From Rhodocyclaceae bacterium (GTDB lineage Bacteria > Pseudomonadota > Gammaproteobacteria > Burkholderiales > Rhodocyclaceae), in NCBI GenBank assembly GCA_003158255.1, contig PMIH01000221.1, forward strand, positions 1 to 35,840: a DNA stretch of 35,840 nt, given 5' to 3'. The notes beneath the pieces are model-generated. The model saw only the letters and a program-made list of their open reading frames with translations. It searched no databases and was not told the DNA's origin. Both the position numbers and the translations under genes were made by a program. Positions 27,985 through 35,840 of the stretch are shown here, one piece after another. The number at the start of each line of letters is the position of its first letter. Within the stretch, counting starts at the first letter, position 1.

Positions 27985-28041
27985 ATCTGCACTTGGCCGT
28001 CGCTTCGCATCCAGTGATACAGCTTTACCTGGGGCGACGGC

Positions 28042-29112
28042 TCAAGCGCCCATTGTCGGGTAGTCCGTATAACCCGCGGGCCCGGGCGTGTAGAACGTGG
28101 CGGGGTCGACCTTGTTCAGCGGCGCACCGGCCTTGATCCGCGCCGGCAGATCCGGGTTGGCGAGGAAGCCGGTGCCGAAGGCGACGGCATCGAGCTTGCC
28201 AGCCGCAATCGCGCTTTGCGCTTCGTCCGCGGTATAGCCCATGTTGCCGATCAGCACGCCTTTGTAATATTCGCGCACCGGCGTCACGACGTCGCCCTGC
28301 TGCTGCTGGAAGAAGTCGCCACGCATGAGGTGCAGGTAGGCCAGGTCGAAATCGTTCAGGCGACGGGCGAGCCAGGTGGCGAGGCCGACCGGGTCGCTGT
28401 CGATCATGCTGTTGTAGCTGTTGAGCGGCGACAGGCGCAGCCCGACGCGGTCGCTGCCCCAGACCTTGCAAACGGCCGCGAGCACTTCGAGCAGCAGCCG
28501 CGCGCGGCTCTCCACCGGGCCGCCATAAGGGCCGGTGCGCTTGTTCGAGCCGTCGCGCAGGAACTGGTCCAGCAGGTAACCATTGGCGCCATGAACCTCG
28601 ACACCGTCGAAGCCCGCGGCCTTGGCGTTCTCGGCCGCCTTTGCGAAACCGGCGACGATGCCGGGCAACTCGTCGTCGCGCAATTCGCGCGGGATCACGT
28701 AAGGCTTCTTGCCCTCAGGCGTGTGCACCTCGTCGCCAATGATCGCGATGGGGCTCGGCGCCACGGGTTGCGCGCCGCCGTTGAGCAGCGGATGACACGC
28801 CCGCCCGCCATGCCAGATCTGGAGGAAGATGTGGCCGCCGGCCGCATGAACCGCGTCGGTGGTCAGCTTCCAGCCCGTCACCTGCGCGGCCGAGTGGATG
28901 CCGGGTTCCATCCAGAACGCGGAATTGCCCGCCATCGCCATCGTCGCCTCGGCGATCAGCAAGCCGGCACTGGCGCGCTGGCTGTAGTACTCGGCCATCA
29001 ACGCCGTCGGCACGTGCTCGGCATCGGCCCGGCAGCGTGTCAGGGGTGCCATGAAAATGCGATTCGGGGCAGTCAATGCGCCGACCTTGATCGGGCTGAA
29101 TAGGGTAGTCAT
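28042..29112 (-). CDS. Alkene reductase / NADH:flavin oxidoreductase of the Old Yellow Enzyme family (NemA-like)
   Basis: MTTLFSPIKVGALTAPNRIFMAPLTRCRAD; QIWHGGRACH; FDGVEVHGANGYLLDQFLRDGSNKRTGPYGGPVESRARLLLEVL. Confidence 0.94.
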   Translation of the reverse strand: MTTLFSPIKVGALTAPNRIFMAPLTRCRADAEHVPTALMAEYYSQRASAGLLIAEATMAMAGNSAFWMEPGIHSAAQVTGWKLTTDAVHAAGGHIFLQIWHGGRACHPLLNGGAQPVAPSPIAIIGDEVHTPEGKKPYVIPRELRDDELPGIVAGFAKAAENAKAAGFDGVEVHGANGYLLDQFLRDGSNKRTGPYGGPVESRARLLLEVLAAVCKVWGSDRVGLRLSPLNSYNSMIDSDPVGLATWLARRLNDFDLAYLHLMRGDFFQQQQGDVVTPVREYYKGVLIGNMGYTADEAQSAIAAGKLDAVAFGTGFLANPDLPARIKAGAPLNKVDPATFYTPGPAGYTDYPTMGA

Positions 29113-29201
29113 TCTGCGTTCTCCTTGTTGTCTGGTGAGAATGCTAGCAGAGAGCGTCGCGGCGGCTTGTGACGACTGACGATTGAGCAGTGGGCGCAAT
29201 G

Positions 29202-29228
29202 GCGAAAGTCAGTCGTGGTGGTACGCCA
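29202..29228 (+). repeat. Dispersed 27-bp repeat, copy 2 (reference copy)
   Basis: GCGAAAGTCAGTCGTGGTGGTACGCCA. Confidence 0.9.
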
Positions 29229-29312
29229 AGCCTGGGCGTCGCCCGCAAGCCGACCGCTACAATCTGTTAGGCTGGACAACCACGACAGATTCTTCGAGAG
29301 GCGCAAAGACTG

Positions 29313-30578
29313 ATGGTCGAGAGTTCCGATGGAGTGACGGGGGCCGGCGGTTCCGCACCGCTGCTGGGTTTTGCGGTTCTTATGCGGATGGCGTTCTCGG
29401 GTGTTGATTTGACGCCGCTGGCCACCGATCTGCTGGCACGCGCCGGGGCGGATGAAACCGATGCCTGCGCGCTGATGGATGCGGCGATCATTCTCCAGTT
29501 CAAGGGCAATGTGGCCGTCGCGGTGGCGGTGCAGGGGCTGGCGCTTCAGGTGCAGCAGCATTTCGTCTTGCCGGCACGCTTGCAGCCGGCGCGGCTGCGC
29601 GTGCTGGCGCTGATGGCGCCGGGCGACTTGCAGGCCAATATGCCGCTGGAATGTCTGCTGGAAGACTCCGATGTCGATCTGCATCTGTACTATGTCCAGC
29701 CCGATCACGGCCTGGCGGGCGCGGTGCCTGCGCACGATGTCGTGCTCGTGGCGCTGAGTGAGACAGAGGCGAATCGGCCACTGCTCAAGCAACTTGAGCG
29801 CGAGTTGGCCCACTGGCCGCGGCCGGTGCTGAATCGGCCGGAGCACGTGCCGCGTGTCGCCCGCGATGCCGCCAGCCTGATCCTGAGCGGCTTTCCGCAA
29901 ATTGCCATGCCGCCAACGGTGCGCGTCGGCCGTGCTGAACTGGCGAAAGTGGCGGCGGCGAGCGCGGGGTTGGGCGAATGGCTGGCCGGCGCCGAATTTC
30001 CGCTCATCGTGCGTCCGCTCGACTCCCACGCCGGCCACGATCTCGACAAAATAGACGATGTCGCTGCCCTGCGCACCTACCTTGATCGGGTTGCCAATGA
30101 GGCTTTCTTCGTTTCGCCGTTTGTCGATTACCGCAGCCCTGACGGCCTGTTCCGCAAATACCGGATTGCCTTGATCGACGGCCGGCCGTTCGCCTGCCAC
30201 ATGGCAATTTCGTCGCACTGGATGATCCATTACCTCAATGCCGACATGGCCGACAGCGCTGCCAAGCGCGCCGAGGAGGCGCACTTCATGGCGTCGTTCG
30301 ACGAAGGCTTCGCGCAGCGCCACGCAGCGGCCTTGCGCACCATTGCCGACACGCTCGGACTTGAGTACGTCTGTATCGATTGTGCCGAAACCACCGACGG
30401 CCGGCTGCTGATCTTCGAAGTCGACCACGCCATGATCGTGCACGCGCTCGATCCGGTCGATGTCTTTCCTTACAAGCAGCCGCAGATGCGCAAGGTGTTC
30501 GCGGCTTTCCGCGCCATGCTCGGGCGAGCGGCAGCCCAGGGCAATTCCGGACTGGCGAGCGGGAGCAATGACCAATGA
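29313..30578 (+). CDS. ATP-grasp (RimK/glutathione-synthase-like) protein with N-terminal extension
   Basis: FPLIVRPLDSHAGHDLDKIDD...FFVSPFVDYRSPDGLFRKYRIALIDGRPFACHMAISSHWMIHYLNADM...LGLEYVCIDCAETTDGRLLIFEVDHAMIVHALD. Confidence 0.75.
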   Translation: MVESSDGVTGAGGSAPLLGFAVLMRMAFSGVDLTPLATDLLARAGADETDACALMDAAIILQFKGNVAVAVAVQGLALQVQQHFVLPARLQPARLRVLALMAPGDLQANMPLECLLEDSDVDLHLYYVQPDHGLAGAVPAHDVVLVALSETEANRPLLKQLERELAHWPRPVLNRPEHVPRVARDAASLILSGFPQIAMPPTVRVGRAELAKVAAASAGLGEWLAGAEFPLIVRPLDSHAGHDLDKIDDVAALRTYLDRVANEAFFVSPFVDYRSPDGLFRKYRIALIDGRPFACHMAISSHWMIHYLNADMADSAAKRAEEAHFMASFDEGFAQRHAAALRTIADTLGLEYVCIDCAETTDGRLLIFEVDHAMIVHALDPVDVFPYKQPQMRKVFAAFRAMLGRAAAQGNSGLASGSNDQ

Positions 30579-31666
30579 GCCGCTTGAATTTCTCCGGTGG
30601 CCCGGGCGTGCTGCCACAGTCGGTATTGCAGGAAACGCAGCGCGCGATCGCGCTGGTGCCCGAAGCCGGGCTGCCGCTGCTTGGCATCAGTCACCGTTCG
30701 GACTGGTTCGCTGCGGTGCTGGCGGAGGCCGAGGCGAATGTCCGCGCCTTGCTCGGTCTTGCCGACGACTACCACGTGCTGTTCTTGCAGGGCGGCGCCA
30801 CCTTGCAGTTCTCGATGATTCCGATGCTGCTGCTGCGTGGAAGGACACAGGCAGCCGAGTACCTGCACACCGGCTACTGGAGCGGCAAGGCAATTCCCGA
30901 AGCGGCGCGCGAGGGCAAGGTGAAGGTGCTCTGGAGCGGCGCCGACACAGGCTTCAAGCGCTTGCCCGGCGACGACGAATTGCCTTTCGCGGCCGACGCC
31001 GCCTACCTGCATTACGTCTCCAACGAAACCGTGGAAGGTTTGCAGTTCCACCGCATTCTTGGCCGGGACGATGTGCCCCGCGTGTGCGACATGTCGTCCG
31101 ATTTCCTGTCGGCACCTTGCGCGTCGGACAAGTTCAGCCTGATCTACGCCCACGCGCAAAAGAACCTCGGCCCCGCCGGCGTCACCATCGTCGTCCTGCG
31201 CAAGTCGCTGCTGGAATCGGTGCCGGAAAACCTGCACGCCAGCCTCGACTACCGCAACCATGTCGCCGCGCACTCGATCTACAACACGCCGCCGGTGTTC
31301 GCCATCTACGTCGTGCTGCTGGTGACGCGCTGGCTGCTGCGCGACATCGGCGGCCTGGCGCGCATGGCGGAGATCAATCGCACCAAGGCCGAGCGGCTGT
31401 ATGGCGAAATCGATGCCAGCGAAGGCTTCTATGTCGGCCATGCCGATGTTGCCGACCGCTCGCACATGAACGTCGTCTTCAATCTCCGTACGCCGCAACT
31501 CGAAGCCGACTTCCTGCGCCGCGCCTTGGCCGCGGGTTTTCATGGCCTGCCGGGTCACCGTTCGCTCGGTGGTGTTCGGGCGTCGATCTACAACGCGCTA
31601 TCCATCGATGCCGTCGATACCTTGTGCGAGTTCATGGATGAGTTCAGGCGAACCGTTCAGCGATGA
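30575..31666 (+). CDS. Phosphoserine aminotransferase (SerC)-like class V PLP enzyme
   Basis: LFLQGGATLQFSMIPMLLL; TGYWSGKA; VSNETVEG; VCDMSSDFLS; AHAQKNLGPAGVTIVV (PLP Lys); YNTPPVFAIYV; GHRSLGGVRASIYNA; overlaps the upstream gene by 4 nt. Confidence 0.9.
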   Translation: MSRLNFSGGPGVLPQSVLQETQRAIALVPEAGLPLLGISHRSDWFAAVLAEAEANVRALLGLADDYHVLFLQGGATLQFSMIPMLLLRGRTQAAEYLHTGYWSGKAIPEAAREGKVKVLWSGADTGFKRLPGDDELPFAADAAYLHYVSNETVEGLQFHRILGRDDVPRVCDMSSDFLSAPCASDKFSLIYAHAQKNLGPAGVTIVVLRKSLLESVPENLHASLDYRNHVAAHSIYNTPPVFAIYVVLLVTRWLLRDIGGLARMAEINRTKAERLYGEIDASEGFYVGHADVADRSHMNVVFNLRTPQLEADFLRRALAAGFHGLPGHRSLGGVRASIYNALSIDAVDTLCEFMDEFRRTVQR

Positions 31667-31733
31667 CGAGGCAGGGAGTCAAAGAACCGGCGCACCGGCT
31701 ACCGTAGGGCTCGGTCACGGGCAGCCGACGACG

Positions 31734-32081
31734 CTACGCTGCCTGGAGAAGAAACTCGACCTTCACTGCCTCGAACGGGAAAACAATTCGGCCGTCGTCG
31801 GTACGATCGATGACCCCGGCGGAAAGTAGGGCAGTAACGTCGCCGTGAACTGCCTTCACATCGCGCCCGGCCCGTCGTGCCGCCTCACGTATGGACACGG
31901 GGCCTGCACCACAAAGAGCCTTGAGCAGTTCCCAGCGTTTCTGAGTGAGTACCCGCCAAAGTAGCTCGGGCGAAGCGAAGCTGATGCGAGCGGATTTCCG
32001 GGCCTTGCCGGACTTCCAGGCATTGGCGAAATCGGCCATGGAATCGGTGGGTGATCGTACATCAAGCGTTACTGTTTTCAT
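31734..32081 (-). CDS. HTH DNA-binding protein, predicted TumA-type antitoxin
   Basis: LLWRVLTQKRWELLKALCGAGPVSIREAARRAGRDVKAVHGDVTALLSAGVIDRTDDGRIVFPFEAVKVEF (winged HTH); overlaps the DUF6516-like gene. Confidence 0.82.
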   Translation of the reverse strand: MKTVTLDVRSPTDSMADFANAWKSGKARKSARISFASPELLWRVLTQKRWELLKALCGAGPVSIREAARRAGRDVKAVHGDVTALLSAGVIDRTDDGRIVFPFEAVKVEFLLQAA

Positions 32082-32371
32082 GGTTCCACCTCGCAATATC
32101 ACGCTGGAAATCGGCAAGCAATTTGTCTGGCGTCTTGAATGCGTAAGCGGTTTCCTTTCCGCCAAAGTGCCGATGATCACCCTTGCCAGTCTCGTTGTCG
32201 TAGCGAAGAACGCATTTTCCAGATACCACGTACGCAAGCCGATACTTGAACTGATGTGACGATCCTTTGACTGGTTCCGATAGTCGCCATAGCACCAAGT
32301 CGGCGAATGATGTCTCTGAGTAAATGATTCGCGTGGAGATAAGCTCAACGGCTTTCATGTTGGAGATCATG
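32062..32371 (-). CDS. TumE-family (DUF6516-like) toxin
   Basis: MKAVELISTRIIYSETSFADLVLWRLSEPVKGSSHQFKYRLAYVVSGKCVLRYDNETGKGDHRHFGGKETAYAFKTPDKLLADFQRDIARW; alternative start 32359. Confidence 0.82.
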
Positions 32372-32408
32372 CCAACATAGGCCAGCGTTGTCAATTACTC
32401 CAACGCTA
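32358..32408. promoter_or_regulatory. Two inverted repeats over the predicted TumE/TumA promoter and start (candidate autoregulatory operator)
   Basis: ATGTTGG-N8-CCAACAT (32358-32379) and AGCGTTG-N10-CAACGCT (32385-32408). Confidence 0.6.
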
Positions 32409-32434
32409 ACAACCTCAGGGGCCGAACGTTTGAG

Positions 32435-33157
32435 TTAGGCCAACACTCGGTACCAGTAGTGATATGCACGACGAAACCCCATGCTTTCGTAGAGACGGAT
32501 AGCCACGGTATTTGAACCCGCCACTTGCAGGAAGGCAGACTGAGCCCCAGAGCGCCGACCCCAGGCCAAGAGGCTTGAGCAGAGCTTCTTGGCCAAGCCG
32601 CGTCCTCGATACGGCTGGCTCGTAGCGATATCGAACAGGCCGAGTTGATCTCGGACCGAAACGCCAAGACCGCAGCACACGGGTCCTTCGGCAGAAAGAT
32701 CAACGGCGAAGGCGCAAGGACTCTGAATTGAGCGGAGCAACTTGAGATGAATTGCTTGATCTGGACCAAGCTTGCCCGAAACATTTTGAAAGGCCTTGAG
32801 CCAGGTCTCCGCGTCGGGAGCAACGGAGAGCGATGGGGCTTCGCGTTCGACAGAAAGCGGCGCGACCATTACTAGCGAGAGATCCGTGAATCGATAGCCC
32901 TTTCCCGCAAGAACGCTATCCGTGTATTGGGGAGCAGAGAACGAGGTAAGCCGGAAGATTGGTGGAAGCCCTTGTTCCCGGTAACGATGCTCGATGTCGG
33001 CAATCTGGCTTGCGGAAAGATCGGCCGACTCAGTGGTGGGGTTCGCTGAGTTGGCGCGCTTCGTATAGCCATCCGCGAAGCGTAAGCGCCACCCGTGAAG
33101 GTCTTGTTCTTCAAGGGCTGGCCAAGCGGCGAATGCGGCGCATTCAAGGGTGTTCAT
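32435..33157 (-). CDS. GNAT-family N-acetyltransferase
   Basis: LFDIATSQPYRGRGLAKKLCSSLLAWGRRSGAQSAFLQVAGSNTVAIRLYESMGFRRAYHYWYR; ORF extends to 33166. Confidence 0.92.
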   Translation of the reverse strand: MNTLECAAFAAWPALEEQDLHGWRLRFADGYTKRANSANPTTESADLSASQIADIEHRYREQGLPPIFRLTSFSAPQYTDSVLAGKGYRFTDLSLVMVAPLSVEREAPSLSVAPDAETWLKAFQNVSGKLGPDQAIHLKLLRSIQSPCAFAVDLSAEGPVCCGLGVSVRDQLGLFDIATSQPYRGRGLAKKLCSSLLAWGRRSGAQSAFLQVAGSNTVAIRLYESMGFRRAYHYWYRVLA

Positions 33158-33195
33158 GGGTGGCAATCATGCCAAATCAATCATGCGGGCGCAAC

Positions 33196-33222
33196 GACAA
33201 AATCAGTCGTAGCGGTACGCCG
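33196..33222 (+). repeat. Dispersed 27-bp repeat, diverged copy 3
   Basis: GACAAAATCAGTCGTAGCGGTACGCCG, 21/27 to copy 2; lies between the recQ stop and the GNAT start. Confidence 0.7.
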
Positions 33223-33235
33223 CCACGAGGTCGGG

Positions 33236-35058
<1,823 letters not shown>

Positions 35059-35062
<4 letters not shown>

Positions 35063-35796
35063 TCGTCGATGGTCAGCAAGTGGCAGCCGTTCGCGTCGAC
35101 CGCCAGCGCGTTGCCGGTGGCGTGCCAGTCGCCGAGTACCCAGCGTTCGCAGGCGCGGCCGTCGACGACATGGTCGTGGCGTGCCTGCCGATGCGTGTGG
35201 CCGTGAATCATGCGGGTGACGCCATGGCGGCGGAAGGCGTCGGCGACGGCGTCGGCGTTGGTGTCCATCAGCGCATACGGCTTGCCGCTCTTTGCCGTCT
35301 CGCTACGTTCGCGGAACTCCTCGATCTTCACCTTGCGCTCGGCGAGCGGCAGGGCGAGGAATTCCCGCTGCCATGCCGGGTCGCGCACGAGCGCGCGGAC
35401 GGCCTGATAGTCGGCGTCGTCGGTGCACAGCGTGTCGCCATGCATGAGCAACGTCGGCGTGCCGGCGATGTCGACGACGGTCGGGTCGGCGATCAAAGTC
35501 AGTCGCGACGGTACGCCAAATAGATTGCCGATCAGGAAGTCGCGATTGCCGGCCATGAAGAAGATCTGCGTGCCGGCGTCGGCCAGGTCGGCCAGTGCGG
35601 CGCCGATGCCGGCATTGAACGGATCGGCGCGGTCGTCGTCGCCGGCCCAGGCATCGAAGAGGTCGCCGAGGATGTAGAGCGCCTGCGCGGTGCGCGCGGG
35701 ACCGGCGAGAAAGCGAAGAAAGAGATTCGCCGTTTCCGGCCTGCGCGCCGAGAGGTGCAGGTCGGAAACGAAGAGCGTCGGCAAACGACTCAGCAA
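35059..35796 (-). CDS. lpxH: UDP-2,3-diacylglucosamine diphosphatase LpxH
   Basis: [67 protein letters not shown] overlap with recQ. Confidence 0.96.
35492..35518 (+). repeat. Dispersed 27-bp repeat, diverged copy 4, inside lpxH
   Basis: ATCAAAGTCAGTCGCGACGGTACGCCA, 21/27 to copy 2; reads GVPSRLTL in the lpxH frame. Confidence 0.65.
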
Positions 35797-35840
35797 ACTT
35801 CGGCGCGCTCGATGATCACGTCTGCGACCGGCACGTCCTG
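35790..35840 (-). CDS. ppiB: Peptidyl-prolyl cis-trans isomerase B (cyclophilin), C-terminal end only, truncated by window edge
   Basis: Minus strand [16 protein letters not shown]-stop resembles a cyclophilin B C-terminus; sits directly 5' of lpxH as in many proteobacteria. Confidence 0.65.
   Translation of the reverse strand, partial: QDVPVADVIIERAEVC

Overview
A 35.8 kb window of high-GC, apparently chromosomal DNA, probably from a betaproteobacterium of the Rhodocyclales/Azoarcus type (inferred from gene content only). No rRNA, tRNA, CRISPR array, phage or IS element was recognised. Left to right: an OmpA-family porin and two paralogous Crp/Fnr-type regulators; a lower-GC orphan GNAT protein; ppnN; an FKBP isomerase; a tightly coupled minus-strand fatty-acid beta-oxidation operon (PsrA-like TetR - fadE - thiolase - FadB/J - chalcone-isomerase-like - fadD); the divergent surE-pcm-nlpD-rpoS operon; a tungsten-type aldehyde:ferredoxin oxidoreductase operon (aorA-aorB-aorC plus a MoaD-like protein); a TPR protein divergent from an ECF sigma factor; an OYE-family reductase; an ATP-grasp + SerC-like aminotransferase pair; a TumE/TumA-type toxin-antitoxin pair and a GNAT; recQ-lpxH and the end of ppiB. 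The most interesting non-coding signals are: (i) a 27-bp dispersed repeat, consensus GCGAAAGTCAGTCGTGGTGGTACGCCA, with two near-identical and two or three diverged copies; three copies sit in 5' regions, and one or two lie in frame inside lpxH and possibly fadE; (ii) a promoter - about 120 nt leader - strong intrinsic terminator directly in front of the TPR gene, suggesting an attenuator or small RNA; (iii) a PsrA-like operator between the beta-oxidation operon and the rpoS operon; (iv) nested inverted repeats at the TumE/TumA promoter. All homology calls come from reading the translations; no database search was run.
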